NCBI GenBank assembly: GCA_022376515.1
Contig: WTXI01000094.1
Location: 1 to 64,000 of the forward strand
Length of the DNA stretch: 64,000 nucleotides
From: Lactifluus volemus
Lineage: Eukaryota; Basidiomycota; Agaricomycetes; Russulales; Russulaceae
Direction of reading: 5' to 3'
Positions 33,088-46,600 of the stretch are shown here, piece by piece; the stretch's first letter is position 1; each line of letters opens with the position of its first letter. The notes below the pieces were generated by a model. That model saw only the letters and a list, made by a program, of their open reading frames with translations. It did no database searches and was not told where the DNA came from. The translations under genes and the position numbers were made by a program.

Positions 33088-33948
33088 TGAGGGAACATCA
33101 GGGTCCCATACTCTTGAAACTACCGAGCATATTGATGTCCTCAGGAGGGGCAAACTCTTCGTCTGGTCCTGAAACGTTCTGACAGACCTTAAAGGACGTG
33201 TTAGTCACATCTTTGTCGCCGATGTCTCTGCAATACTAGACATTCAAGCTGCTACTCCACTACGTGTCAGCAATTACACTATGAACGACGCGCAGGTTTA
33301 TTTCAATCTAGGCATGATCAACGCTGACCCAGGATACCACTACACCTACTACGTATCGAGCAGCGACCGATGGATCGCGACTGGAGGGTTGACGGGGTTC
33401 GAGACTCTTGGTTCCAGCAAAGTTCAATCCAACCCGAGCACTGGCAGGTAAAGCCATGGAGACGTAGAGTGATTATTCGATTCTTGGACCGGCCGACGTT
33501 GATATGTAAGTCATAGAATGCATTGTGTTACTGGACCTCGATGGGCTCATCCTCCGCTCAACTAACTCTTTTGGCTTCTCTAGCGTAAACATGGCGCTTC
33601 GGCACTACAACTGCACCTACCAAACAATCTTCATCGATTCCGGGCTGCAATGGGAGATTATGGTGCGCTCCGATCGCTTGTTCACCTCATCAATACATCG
33701 CGATGCCGCAGGCTATGCGCACTCTCCCGGACAACGGATTGATCCTGCAGCTGCCGAAGAGGAAATCTGGCTTTGCACTCGCGTACTGGCAGGACGGGCG
33801 ACCATGTCGCATCAATTTGGTGAGATAATGAGCATAAATCTTAGAGTTGGAGTGTTTGTGGTAAGGCGAGCAATGTGGGCTTCAGTTCGCTACTTTCTCC
33901 TCCTCCTCGACCAACTGCTACCTCAATGTTCCGTCTTTCTCGCGTCTT
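33088..33948 (+). pseudogene. Plus-strand spacer gene, copy between F2 and F3
   Basis: Family not recognised. Exon A runs to 33446 and ends with a donor at GGCAG|GTAAAG. Exon B starts at 33584 after TTCTCTAG, and the frame is kept across the join. Recognisable text is HIFVADVSAILDIQ, GYHYTYYVSSSDRWIATGG, LTGFETLGSS and, in exon B, NMALRHYNCTYQTIFIDSG. In this copy exon A has a TGA just upstream of NVLTDL (about 33170). It converges on F3 and probably lacks its true 5' end. Confidence 0.5.
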
Positions 33949-34339
33949 GAATAGACTTTTGTGTCCCGGCGAAATGTCTAGTGTTTTATAGAGGGGCAGC
34001 TAAACTCGTCATGAAATGACCTCAGTAGTTCGCGATGGTGATCAACGGAATATTACATGGCCATGTGTGCCGGCGGTGGATGCCTTCCGCCCGACTCACC
34101 CGGGTGTCAGTCCGTAACACGCAACGACAACATTGATCTGTATTTCTCCTGGCCTGAGGCACCAAAGTGCGGGCCACCCGACTATCGTACATCAAATTAC
34201 AAGAAGGAGCAGAGAGCTGCTGTGGGGAGGGGGAAATCACAGGGAGGGGTGAAGAATGGCTATAAAGACAGGTACTAGCAAAAAGACAAGTGGAGAACGT
34301 TGATGACGACGCATCGACAATAATCCAGACACCTGACAA

Positions 34340-35847
34340 TCAGTCCATTTCTGTGAGATGGACAGTGACAGGGTGATTGGAACGCTGGCGTGAGGAAATA
34401 AATGGCTGTATAGTCTGCTGCGTGGATTCAGAGGGGGGTGGAAGGTAGAGATGGCATAGCATCGGCAACGCGTCCATGACCCTTTCCTCAGTGAGCTCTT
34501 GCAGCGCAGATGCAATAATCTCACCCAGCTTGGGCGATATACGCATGTGCTGCAAAGCGGAAAATGCATGGAAGATCTCCAGCCATTGGGGATTATCCAC
34601 GTAGTCTTTCCAATCTGAAAACACTACATCGTCAGGGTGGGTGGTAGCGATGAGAAGCCGTTCTACATTGGATAAGAAAGGCGAAATCTTGCCACATATT
34701 TGAGCTAGACACCCAACTTGCCAATCCAACGCATGGCACAATATCCCGATAGACAGAGCGATCCGAAATTCCTTCCCTCCCGGTGGATCACGATGACGGA
34801 AGTTGATGAAGACAGCCCAATCATAAAAGTCCAGCTTTGCTTCCTCGAAGGACCCGGGGATCCATGTGCGACCGATAAACTGGACAAAATGTGGAATATC
34901 AAAGTCGAGCTGATTGAAGAACCATGTCTCGACGTAAACAATAGCAGGAGTATCGATCCGAGCCACAAGATCCTCAAAGTACTCGCTAGCGCCTTGGAAC
35001 AACAAACGAGTGAGAGCTGGGAGGACAACACGTTTCAATGAAGACGGAGGGCTATTTGTTGGATCAGGACGAGAAGCTGGGGATTCGAATCCAATGTGAA
35101 CGACTTTAAGCTTGGTCAACGCGGATAAGGCTGTGGCCACAGCTTCGGGTGAGATGTAACCGGTATTGGGTATATGCGTGAGCCGGAGATTGACAAGATC
35201 GTGGCAAGATGGTAGAAGTTTTGGTAGTGCCGGAAATGAAATACCACTCAATTCGAGGTCATCCAGATGCGGGGCAGATCCACCCAAAAAGGTATCGCGA
35301 AGCACCGGTGCCGACTTCGAATTTGAAATATGTATCAGGCGAAGATATATCAAAACTGGATATGGCTTCTTCATCACTTTATTGAGTCGCTTCAATACAG
35401 TACTTGTGGTTTCGAGATGGATCATGGACACACGGTCGTGATGCCCGAGAGCGGTAATAATGTTAGCTCCACTCAGAGGGAGTCGCCATCTGAATTCCTG
35501 TATGACGATAGGAAAGCTGCGTGGCCAGACATCTAGCGTCTTCTTCACGGGTGTGTTCGCATTGCATACAAGTTGCAAATGAAGACGAAGCGGTGATTCA
35601 AACAGGATGTATCTCCACCTTCGGCATACATGCACCAGTGGATGCCACCATCGAGGGGAGTCGTACCAAGGCATTTGACAGATGTCGAAGATGTCGAGGA
35701 GGACATTGTCAGGGAGGGATCCGATTGTAATGCGTTGGGAAGAAATGAGGACTACTCGATCCAAATGAGTGATGGCTTCAGCGGCAGCCCATGGTCCTGA
35801 GACGTACCTAGGTCTCTTCGATTGAAACCCACCTTCCGTTGACGCAT
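34340..35847 (-). CDS. F3: F-box protein, about 483 aa
   Basis: Exon 1 is 35847-35808, the intron 35752-35807 (56 nt) and exon 2 35751-34340; spliced length is 1452 nt, in frame. The F-box reads SLPDNVLLDIFDI with VCRRWRYILFESPLRL. The middle is leucine-rich with the family block GASEYFEDLVARIDTP; the end is HLTEMD. It is closest to F2 in the flanks and C-terminal half. No defect was seen. Confidence 0.85.
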
Positions 35848-37225
35848 AGAGGACGACTCCTATTCGTTGAGAAGATGGATAGTTAATGGGCTGTCGACTG
35901 TGACTGCTAGTCGTTTGAAATTCAACTTAACAAGCACGGAGTTAGCTTAGATCTGGATTCTGGACGTACCTGCGAGAAAGAGAATTCCTTGACAGAGACG
36001 TTGACAGTTCAGCTTAGGGCCGCAGAGAGGCTGTGTGGTTGAGACAGCACGATGCATCCATGTCACTGCCACATGATGCACGTGCACCACAGCCCTGAGC
36101 CCATGAAAATACGGTCACCCATCTGGCAGCGATAGAGGCCAACATCCACTCTGAGTATCATTAAGTAGTATAAAGTACAAGTGTTCTAACGAACGATATA
36201 AAGATGTCCCCGAGAAGAGGAACATCGAAGGCAAAGTCCACCGCGAGCTCCAGTACGCCATATCCTTCTATGAACCAATAGTAGACATCGGCTGCGGTCA
36301 AAATCGTTTGGACGGTTTCCAGTAGAAAGACAAAGTATGCTATTCTAATGGTTCGTCACATCGATAGGGATGGTTCTCGAGAGCGCTTACTATTAGTTAT
36401 GCCCAACAGCCATCGTTATGGCATAGGTGGAGGGACAGGGCTGTACGTACTCTCCCATCTATTGACACATAATTCTGTCCACAAGTCGACACACAATCAG
36501 GCTGACTTGGACTCGCAGGAAATAATGGTTGTTCGCAAGCTCGAGGCGGTACATCCCCAGTGCAGCCTGAGCGGTCAATTCTTGTTGATATTGTCGAGAC
36601 GCATGTCGGTGGCAGTCGCGTAAGTGCTGGAATGACAGGAATTCTGAGAGAAGCGGTCGCAGAGGTGGTGCGGAGTACGGAGAAGGCAACTCACTCACAA
36701 AAGTCTTAGCTCGTTTTCGGGAAGATGCCACTGTTCGTGGGGCATTCTACTCGTTCCGGGTACCATTAGACTTCGCTTCTCGGGGCATGGTAGATATGGC
36801 ACACCCCGGCATCAAAGAGGTTCCACCGAAAGGGGCTGGTCATGGTCTAAAGGGGTGAATTGAAAGGAGCACAAGGATAGAATGAAGTATGACTCACTAT
36901 CATAGTCCATATGAGATCGCAACGGACGACGACGTGGGTGCGGGTGTGTTGCGGATAGGATAAAAGAGGAAAAGGAAGAAAGATAATCTGACCTGATAGA
37001 TTGAAGGGGATCACGCTGACTCGAGGACTCGAACTCGGAGATGTTCGTCACGAAGCGGAAATGCTGGCATGGATACTCAAGTGACGTTGACATAAAATGA
37101 GAAATTTGTACCAGGTGGCAGAGGTGATTGTATTAGGGAAGCAAGGAGCGAGAGGTGTGACGACCAAGTGGTGAGGAAGGTCGTGTTGAATGGGAATTGT
37201 TCCCACACCTCGGACAATGCGAGTA
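35848..37225 (-). repeat. F3 5' flanking module
   Basis: Almost identical to the F2 flank over its whole length, including the MSTSLEYPCQ frame at 37093. This points to a recent unit duplication. Confidence 0.55.
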
Positions 37226-37237
37226 CATTTCTACCAC

Positions 37238-38128
37238 TAGGGAAATGCCGACGTTGTCGTCGGCCACCTTGCTTGCGGACTATGCAGGTTGCAAGTAGTG
37301 TGATGTATTGACCGGTATGAAGACAGGACTTTTATTATTTGTACATTAACATACAAACTCGAATGGTTTTTGACATGGATTTGGTACAATATCCACTAGG
37401 AGTGATTCAGGGCCACGCCGCACTCTCCCAGCCTCTCAATCAGGCAACCTGGATATGATTGTCCCACTGGCAACCGCAGCCTTTTGTGATCGATCATGTT
37501 GGAGGTGAAGACGCTATGGACCCATTTTGGGCCATGGTCTCTGGGGCATTTTCGCTGGACTATTCCCAGACATCGAGTCACTCAGCGGTTCTGTAAATCT
37601 GCAACAATTGGAGTAGTTTGGACAGCTGCCTTTCTATGCACTCCCGAATGCCCCGTGGCAATGGTGAGTTAAAGTTAACATGGTAGTAATGTGGGGGATG
37701 AAACCTCGCAATTTTCTCGCCTTCATTGAGGTCCCAGTTACTGGACCAACATCTTCCACACTGGGGCCACGCCGGACCTTGTGGCCCTTGCGTGAACTTG
37801 AACGGCTGGATGGCTCGTATTGCACCGACTAGCAACGTGGTACAACTCCGTGCAAACAATGAAGAAGAGAGAGCGGGTCTGTTTCACCCACGGAGAAACC
37901 TGCAGAAAGCGGAGGGCTAAAGGTAGCACAACGTCGAACGGCCGAGATCACACGAATGTAAAGATCATTGCAAAAGGAGGAGTGTTCTGTCGGAACGCCT
38001 AGAACAGGCAGGTCGGAAAATCCGAACAAGGAAAATTGTCTTACATAACTTTTTGATGGTTCCTGCAAGGCACGGCGATTATAGACCGCCAATAGACCTT
38101 GCAAGCAAGGTAATTGCAAGCAAGGTAA
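37238..38128 (-). mobile_element. Unclassified insertion of about 0.9 kb in the F3/F4 spacer
   Basis: The spacer sequence CTACCACGAACAGC, intact near 32813 and 42428, is split here by about 890 bp of unrelated DNA. The right end is a tandem TTGCAAGCAAGGTAA-type repeat, and ACCTTGCTTGC lies in inverted orientation near the left end (about 37267). The minus strand has two adjacent frames (37859-37578 and 37581-37396) and an AATAAAA-type signal near 37340. The products are not recognised. The target duplication is at most the dinucleotide AC. A decayed transposon or retroposed gene piece is likely. Confidence 0.55.
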
Positions 38129-38429
38129 CGAACAGCTACGATACTCAATTTCAGTATTTTGGCTCTATCCTCTGGGGATCCTTCCCCGCACGCGCCCAAG
38201 TAAATTAATCAATCCCGGCTGAGCAGTATCCCACCATGGACGAGCAGCCTATCCCGGGCCCACACCAGACCAAGCTTTAGTCGCGTGGAGTAGAACTGGT
38301 TGGGAGTTGACACTAACTATGAGATCGTGCAGTTTTGTTGTATGTCACCTGTTAATATTCTCATGGACTGGGTTGAAAAAAGGCGTGGCCCCACCATCTG
38401 AGGGAACATCGGGGTCCCATACTCTTGAA

Positions 38430-39150
38430 ACTACCAAGCATATTGATGGGGCAAACTCTTCGTCTGGTCTTGAAACGTTCTGACAGACCTTGGACGCGTT
38501 AGTCACATCTTTGTCGCCGATATCTCTGCAATACTAGACATTCAAGTTGCTACTCCACTACGTGCCAGCAATTACACTATGAACGACGCGCGGGTTTATT
38601 TCAATCTAGGCATGAGCAACGCTGACCCAGGAATCCAGATACCACTACACCTACTACGTATCGAGCAGCGACCGATGACTCGCGACGGGAGGGTTGACAG
38701 GGTTCGAGACTCTTGGTTCCAGTAAACGTCGGTCCAACCCGAGGGCTGGCAGGTAAAGCCATGGAGACGTAGAGTGATTATTCGATTCGTGGACCGGTCG
38801 ACGTTGTTATGTAAGTTATTGAATGCATTATATTCCTGACCCCGATGAGCTCATCTCCGCTCGACCAACGCTTTCGACTTGTTCTCAGCGTAAACATGGC
38901 GCTTCGGCACTACAATGGCACCTACCAAACAATCCTCATCGATTCCGGGCTGCAATGGGAGATTATGGGATGCTCCGGACGCTTGGCCACCGCATTAATA
39001 CATCGCGATACAGGCTCTGCACGCTCTCCCGGACCACGTATCAAGCGGAGCGATCCAGCAGCCACCGAAAGTGAAATCTGGCTTTGCACTCGTGGAGGAT
39101 GGAGAGTCATGTTGCGTCAAATTAGTGAGATAACGAACATTAGAGCTTAG
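38430..39150 (+). pseudogene. Plus-strand spacer gene, copy between F3 and F4
   Basis: Same layout as 33088-33948. Exon A carries a 7-bp insertion near 38630 and a TGA just after the SSSDR text, so it is broken. Exon B (from about 38890) reads MALRHYNGTYQTILIDSG and stays open to about 39148. Confidence 0.5.
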
Positions 39151-39632
39151 CGTTGGAGTGTTTGTTGTAAGCCGAGCAATATGGGCTTCAGTTTATTACT
39201 TTCTCCTCCTCGACCACCTGCTACCTCAACATCCCGTGTTTTTCCTGTCTTGAATAGACTTTTGTGTCCCGGAGAAATGTCTAGTGTTTTGTAGAGGAGC
39301 AGCTAAATTTCTCATGAAATGACTTCAGTAGTTCGCGGAGCTGATCAACCGAATATTACATGGCCAGGTGTGCCGGCGGTGGACGCCTTCCGCCCGACTC
39401 ACCCGGGTCTCAGTCCGTAACATGCAGCGACAACATTGATCTGTATTTCTCCTGGCTGGAGGCACCAAAGTGCGGGCCACCCGATTATCGTACATCAAAT
39501 TACAAGAAAGAGCAGAGAGCTGCTGTGGGGAGGTGGTAATCACGGAGGAACGGCTATAAAGACAGGTACTAGAAAAAGAGAAGTGGAGAACATTGATGAC
39601 GACGCATCGACAATAATCCAGACACATGACAA

Positions 39633-41140
39633 TCAGTCCATTTCTGTGAGATAGACAGTGACAGGGTGATTGGAACGCTGGCGTGAGGAAATGAATGGCT
39701 GTATAGCCTGCTGTGTGGATTCAGAGGGGGGTGGAAGGTAGAGATGGCATAGCATCGGCAACGCGTCCATGACGGTTTCCCCAGTGAGCTCTTGCAGAGC
39801 AGATGCAATAATCTCACCCAGTATGGGCGGTATTTGCATGTGCTGCAAAGCCGAAAATGCATGGAAGATCTCCAGCCATTGGGGATTATCCACGTAGTCT
39901 TTCCAATCTGAAAACACTACATTGTCAATGTAACTGGTAGTGATGAGAAGCCGTTCTACATTGGATAAGAAAGGCGAAATCTTGCCACATATTTGAGCTA
40001 GACACCCAACTTGCCAATCCAACGCATGGCACAATATCCCGATAGACAGAGCGATCCGAAATTCCTTCCCTCCCGGTGGATCACGATGACCGAAGTCGAT
40101 GAAGACAGCCCAGTCATAAAACTCCAGCTTTGCTTCCTCGAAGGACCCGGGGATCCATGTGCGACCGATAAAATGGAGGAAATGTGGAATGTCAAAATCG
40201 AGCTGATTGAAGAACCATGTGTAGACGGAAATAATAGCAGGAGCGTCGATCCGAGCCACAAGATCCTCAAAATACTCGCTAGCGCCAAAGAACCACAAAC
40301 TGGTGAGAGATGGGAGGACAAGGCGTGTCAATAAAGAGGGAGGTCTATTTGTTGGATCCGGTCGAGAAGCAGGGGATTCGAATCCAATGGAAATGTTTTT
40401 AAGCTTGGTCAACGCGGATAGGGCTGTGACCATAGCTTCGGGAGAAATGTAACCGGTATTGGGAATATTCGCAATTCGGACATCGACAAGATCATGGAAA
40501 AATGGAAGAAGTTTGGGTAGTGCTGGGAATGAAATACCAAACAAGTTGAGATACTCGAGACGTGGGGCAGATCCACCCAAAAAGGTATCAGGAACCGCAG
40601 GTGTCAACATCTTCTCAGATCGAAGGCAAATAGATGTCAAAACCGGATATGGTTCCTTCATCACTTTGTAGAGTCGCTTCGATAGAGTATTTGTTAATTT
40701 GAGATCTATTTTGGACACGCGATTGTGATTCTCGAGTGCGGCAATAATGTTAGCTCCACTCAGAGGGAGTCTCAATCTCGATTCCTTGATAAGAATAGGA
40801 ATGCCATGTGGCCAGACATCTAGCGTCTTTTTCACGGGTGTGTTCGCATCACATACAAGCTGCAAATGAAGACGAAGCGGTGACGCAAACACGATGTGTC
40901 TCCATCTTCTGCACACGTGAATCAGCACATGCCACCCCTGATTGGGGATGTCCGGAGACGTTCGATAGAAGTCGAAGATGTCCAGGAGGACATTGTCAGG
41001 GAGGGATCCAATTGTCACGCGTGGGAAAGAAGTCGGGTCTACTCGATCCAAGTGAATGATGGCTTCAGCGGCGGCCTATGGTCATGAGACTGAGACGTAC
41101 CCGGTCGTCTTGGATTAACATGCGCTTTCTGGTGACGCAT
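39633..41140 (-). CDS. F4: F-box protein, about 481 aa
   Basis: Exon 1 is 41140-41101, the intron 41039-41100 (62 nt) and exon 2 41038-39633; spliced length is 1446 nt, in frame. F-box SLPDNVLLDIFDF, then VCRRWRHIVFASPLRL. The block around residues 125-160 (RSEKMLTPAVPD) is unlike its siblings, so the variable leucine-rich part has diverged here. The C-terminal third is nearly identical to F3. It appears intact. Confidence 0.85.
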
Positions 41141-42425
41141 AATGACCTGCCCTTTCCCTCAAAACTTTCGTTGAGAAGATGGATAGTTAATGGACCGTCG
41201 ACTGGCAGTAGTTCGAAATTCAACTTAGCAAGCACAGAATTAGCTTAGACTGCTATTGAAGTGAGGGATCGGATATGGGCGTACGTAAGAGAGAGAGACC
41301 TCTTCGACAGAGACGTTGACAGTTCACCTGAGGGACGTCGAGGGCCGCAGCGAGGCTGTGTGGTTGAGGTCGCACATGCAGGTCACATGATACACCTGCA
41401 CCGCAAGCGCTCATAAAAATACCGTTTTCCCATTTACTGGCAGCGATAGAGGCCAACATCCACTCTGAGTATCATTAAGTATCATGTATATTTCACAAGT
41501 GTAACAAATGATTCAAAGATGTCCCCGAGAAGGGGAATATTGAAGGCAAAGTCCACCACGATGAGCAGCGATTGGGATAACTCCCCAGAATATTCCTGGC
41601 CGCAAGTCGACACACAATCAGATATTTTGAAGCACTCGCTGACTTGGACTCGCAGGAAAGAATGGTCGTTCGTGTGCTCGAGGCGATGCATCCCCAGTGC
41701 AGCCGGAGCGTTCAATTTGTGTTGATGTTGCGGAGATGCACGTCGGTGGTGGTCGCGTAAGTGCTGGGATGATTGTTACAATTTTGTGATTCAGATCTGG
41801 CGGGCTCATAGTCTACCGTAGTAGACGGCAGACTGAGAGAAGCGGTCGCAGAGGTAGTGTGGAGTACGGAGAAGGCAACTCACTCACAAACGTCTTAGCT
41901 CATTCCCAGGGAGATGCCACCGCTCGTGTGGCATTCTGCTCATTCCGCGCACTATTAGACTTCCTCGAAGCATGGTAGATATGCTAGCCACTGGCATCAA
42001 AGAGGTTCCACTAAAAGAGGAGGGTCACGGTCTCAAGGGGAGAAATGAAAGGAGCACAAGGATAGAACAAATTACGACTCACTACCATAGTGCATGTGAG
42101 ATCGCAACGGACGACGACATGGGTGCGGGTGTGTTGCGGATAGGATAAAAGAGGAAAAGGAAGAAGATAATCTGACCTGATAAATTGAAGGGGATCACGC
42201 TGACTCGAGGACTCGAACTCGGAGATGTTCGTCACGAAGCGGAAATGCTGGCATGGATACTCAAGTGACGCTAACATAAAATGAGAAATTTGTACCAGGT
42301 GGCAGAGGTGATTGTATTAGGGAAGCAAGGAGCGAGAAGTGTGACGACGAAGTGGTGAGGAAGGTCGTTTTGAATAGGAATTGTTCCCACACCTCGGACA
42401 AGTGAGGAACGTGCGAGTACATTTT
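41141..42425 (-). repeat. F4 5' flanking module
   Basis: Module type as in F2 and F3. Here a frame at 41715-41482 reads ALGMHRLEHTNDHSFLRVQV and continues to VDFAFNIPLLGDIFESFV, the longest open version of that block in the window. Its status as coding is unproven. Confidence 0.5.
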
Positions 42426-42700
42426 CTACCACGAACAGCTACGATACTACTCAATTCCAGTATTTTGGCTCTATCCTCTGGGGATCCTTCCCTGCACGCG
42501 CCCAAGTAAATTAATCAATTCCGGCTGAGCAGTATCCCACCATGGACGAGCAGCCTATCCCGGGCCCACGCCAGACCAAGCTTTAGTCGCGTGGAATAGA
42601 ACTGGTTGGGAGTTGACATCGTGCAGTTTTGTTGTATGTCACCTGTTAATATTCTCATGGACTGGGTTGAAAAAAGGCGTGGCTCCACCATCTGAGGGAA

Positions 42701-43440
42701 CATCGGGGCCCATACTCTTGAAACTACCGAGCATATTGATGTCCTCAGGAGGGGCAAACTCTTCGTCTGGTCCAGAAACGTTCTGACAGACCTTGGACGT
42801 GTTAGTCACATCTTTGTCGCCGACGTCTCTGCAATACTAGACATTCAAGTTGCTACTCCACTACGTGCCAACAATTACACTATGAACGACACGCAGGTTT
42901 ATTTCAATCTAGGCATGAGCAACGCTGACCCAGGATACCACTACACCTACTACGTATCGAGCAGCGACCGATGGATCGCGACTGGAGGGTTGACGGGGTT
43001 CGAGACTCTTGGTTCCAGCAAAATTCAATCCAACCCGAGCACTGGCAGGTAAAGCCATGGAGATGTAGAGTGATTATTCGATTCTTGGACCGGCCGACGT
43101 TGTTATGTAAGTCATAGAATGCATTGTGTTGCTGGACCTCGATGGGCTCGTCCTCCGCTCAACTAACTCTTTTGGCTTCTCTAGCGTAAACATGGCGCTT
43201 CGGCACTACAACTGCACTTGCCAAACAATCTTCATCGATTCCGGGCTGCAATGGGAGATTATGGTGCGCTCCGATCGCTTGGCCACCTGATCAATACATC
43301 GCGATGCCGCAGGCTATGCGCACTCTCCCGGACAACGGATTGATCCCGCAGCTGCCAAGGAGGAAATCTAGCTTTGCACTCGCGCACTGGCAGGACGGGC
43401 GGCCATGTCGCATCAATTTGGTGAGATAATGAGCATAAAT
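42701..43440 (+). pseudogene. Plus-strand spacer gene, best preserved copy (F4/F5 spacer)
   Basis: Exon A, open from about 42701 to 43048, reads RRGKLFVWSRNVLTDL, HIFVADVSAILDIQ, YFNLGMSNADPGYHYTYY and SSSDRWIATGGLTGFETL. The donor GT at 43049 and the acceptor before 43185 keep the frame into exon B (NMALRHYNCT..FIDSG). Exon B then meets a TGA at 43288, where the F2/F3 copy stays open. No ATG clearly starts exon A, so further 5' exons are missing or unrecognised. Function unknown. Confidence 0.5.
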
Positions 43441-43940
43441 CTTAGAGTTGGAGTGTTTGTGGTAAGGCGAGCAATATGGGCTTCAGTTCACTACTTTCTC
43501 CTCCTCCTCAACCAACAGCTACCTCAACGTTCCGTCTTTTTCGTGTCTTGAATAGACTTTTGTGTCCCGGAGAAATGTCTAGTGTTTTATAGAGGGGCAG
43601 CTAAATTTGTCATGAAATGACTTCAGTAGTTCGCGATCGTGATCAACGGAATATTACATGGCCATGTGTGCCGGCGGTGGATGCCTTCTGCCCGACTCAC
43701 CCGGGTGTCAGTCCGTAACACGCAACGACAACTTTGATCTGTATTTCTCCTGGCCTGAGGCACCAAAGTGCGGGCCACCCGATTATCATACATCAAATTA
43801 CAAGAAGGAGCAGAGAGCTGCTGTGGGGAGGGGGAAATCACAGGGAGCGGTGAGGAACGGCTATAAAGACAGGTACTAGCAAAAAGAGAAGAGGAGAGCG
43901 TTGATGATGACGCATCAAGATTAATCCAGACACCGGACAA

Positions 43941-45442
43941 TCAGTCCATTTCTGTGAGATGTACAGTGACAAGGTGATTGGAACGCTGGCGCGAGGAAAT
44001 GAATGGCTCTATAGCCTGCTGCGTGGATTCAGAGGCACGTGGAAGGTAGAGATGGCGTAGCATCGGCAACGCGTCCATGACCCTTTCCTCAGTGAGCTCT
44101 TGCAGCGCAGATGCAATAATCTCACCCAGTCTGGGCGGTATTTGCATGTGCTGCAATGCCGAAAATGCATGAAAGATCTCCAGCCATTGGGGGCTATCCA
44201 CGTAGTCTTCCCAATCTGAAAACACTACATTGCAAGGGTCGATGAAAAGCCGTTCTACATTGGATAAGAACGGCGAAATCTTGCTGCATATTTGAGCTAC
44301 ACCGGCAACTTGCCAATCCAACGCATGGCACGATATCGTGATAGATAGATCGATCCGAAATGCCTTCCCTCCCGGTAGATCACGATGACCAACGTAGATG
44401 TAGACGATTCTTTCAACAAAGCACAACCTCGCTTCCTCGAAGGACCCGGGGATTTGTGTGCGACTGATAAACTGGACGAAATGTGGAATGTCAAAATCGA
44501 GCTGATTGAAGAACCGTGTGCGGACGGAAATAATAGCAGGAGTGTCGATCCGAGCCACAAGATCCTCAAAATACTCGCTAGCGCCAAAGAACCTCAAATG
44601 AGTGAGAGCGGGGAGGACAAGGCGTGTCAATGAAGAGGGAGGTCTACTTCCTGGATCAGGACGAGAAGCCGGGGAGTCGAATCCAATGGAAAGGAATGTA
44701 AGCTTTGTCAACGCGGATAGGGCTGTGGCCATAGCTTCGGGTGAAACGTAACCGGTATTGGGTATCTTCTTGAGGTAAACAAAGGTGAGATTATGGCAAA
44801 ATGGAAGCAATTTTGGTAGTGCCGGAAATGGAATACCGTTCAAGCGAAGATATTCGAGACGCGGGGCATATCCACCCAAAAAGGTATCGCGAACCACCGG
44901 TGCCGACTTCGAATTTGAAATATAAAGGCGAAGATTTGTCAAAACTGGATACGGCTTCTTCATCACTTTGTAGAGTCGTTTCAATAGAGTACTTGTCGTA
45001 TCAAGATCGATTTCGGACACGCGATCGTGATGCTCGAGTGCGGCAATAACGTTAGCTCCACTCAGAGGGAGTCTCGATCTCGATTCCTTTATGATGATAG
45101 GAAAGGCGTGTGGCCAGACATCTAGCATCTTCTTCACGGGTGTGTTCGCATCGCATACAAGTCGCAGATGAAGACGAAGTGGTGATTGAAACACAATGTA
45201 TCTCCACCTTCCGCATACGTGCACCAGTGAAATCCACCATCGAGGGGAGCGGTACGGAGTTACTTGACAGAAGTCGAAGATTTCCAGGAGGACATTGTCA
45301 GGGAGGGATCCGATTGTCACGCGTGGGATTGAAATTGGGTCTACTCGATCCAAGTGAGTGATTGCTTCGGCGGCAGCCCATGGTCCTGAGACTGAGACGT
45401 ACACGGTCGTTTTGAATTAATACGCGCTTTCCGGTGACGCAT
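43941..45442 (-). CDS. F5: F-box protein, about 479 aa
   Basis: Exon 1 is 45442-45403, the intron 45341-45402 (62 nt) and exon 2 45340-43941; spliced length is 1440 nt, in frame. F-box SLPDNVLLEIFDF and VCGRWRYIVFQSPLRL. The N-terminal half (MLDVWPHAFPIIIKESR) is closest to F8. A longer unspliced frame exists into the intron but starts only with GTG. It appears intact. Confidence 0.85.
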
Positions 45443-46600
45443 CATGACCTGCCCTTTCCCTCGGAACTTTCGTTGAGAAGATGGGATGGTTAATGGGCTG
45501 TCGAGTGTGACTGCTAGTGCAACCTTAGCAGTAGCTTAGGCTGCTATTGCAGTGAGGGATATGGATTCTGGACGTACTTGCAAGGATGCTCTTCGACAGA
45601 TACGTTGATAGTTCACCTGAGGGCCGCAGAGTGGCTGTGTCGTTGAGGTCCCGCGATGCAGGTCACATGATCCACGTGTACCGCAAGCGCTCATCACAAT
45701 ACCGTTATGGCAGCGATAGAGGACAACATCCACTCTGAGTATCATTAATTATCATGTATAAAGTACAAGTGTACTGATGAACGATACAAAGACGCCCCCG
45801 AGAAGAGGAACATCGAAGGCAAAGTCCACCGTGATGAGCAGCGATAGGGATAGTTCTCAAGAGCGCTTATTTTTCACACCTAATGTCCACAAGCCGACAC
45901 ATAATCAAATATCTGCTGACTTAGAATCGCAGGAAATAAAAATCGTACGCATGCTCGAGGGCAGGACACAGCAACGATTTAGCAGTACGTTCCGGGTGCA
46001 ACCTCCAACAGAGGAGCCTGAGGTATAGAGAGCGACGCCTGACAACGCCAACAAGTAAGTGCCAGTGGTGGTCGGGTTACGCCTCAAGCGCTGGGATCTG
46101 AGAGGGGCGTTCAGTTGTAAAGGTGGTGTGGAATACAACACACTCACAATCGTCGCTTTCGCAGAGGCGTCACTGTTTGGGGATTTTATTCGCTCTGGAA
46201 ACTACTAGACTTTGGTTCTTGAGGGGCAGTAAATATGCCCCGAACTACCATTGCCACCATCAAGAGTGCCATCAAAAAGAGCGAAAGACATGAAAGAGCG
46301 AGGCCATCGATAAGTGGGAATTGCGTGTGACTATCATGTTCACACACGACAAGGGAAAATGAGAAAAAGAGATGAGATCGGTCAGACCTGAAGGGAATCA
46401 CGTTGACTCAAAGAGACGCTCGCCAGAAAGCGGAAATGCTGGCTGTGGAACCGAGGTGGTGACGTAGAGAAAAATTTGTACCACGTGGAGGCAGAGGTAA
46501 TTGCATTGTAAGGAACTAAAGGGCAACGCGCGTGACGATGAAGTGGTGACTGACGACTGACGAAAAAGAAGGTTGTGGGAATCGACATTACCAGAATCGA
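45443..46600 (-). repeat. F5 5' flanking module, variant type
   Basis: Shares its start with the other flanks. Around 45905-46150 it carries a different block, YTSGSSVGGCTRNVLLNRCC, shared only with the F7 flank. No supported gene. Confidence 0.5.

Noticed and set aside
45341..45404. Unspliced F5 start giving a 487-residue protein beginning with GTG
   Set aside because: It needs a non-ATG start and translates the intron. The spliced model has an ATG and fits all ten copies.
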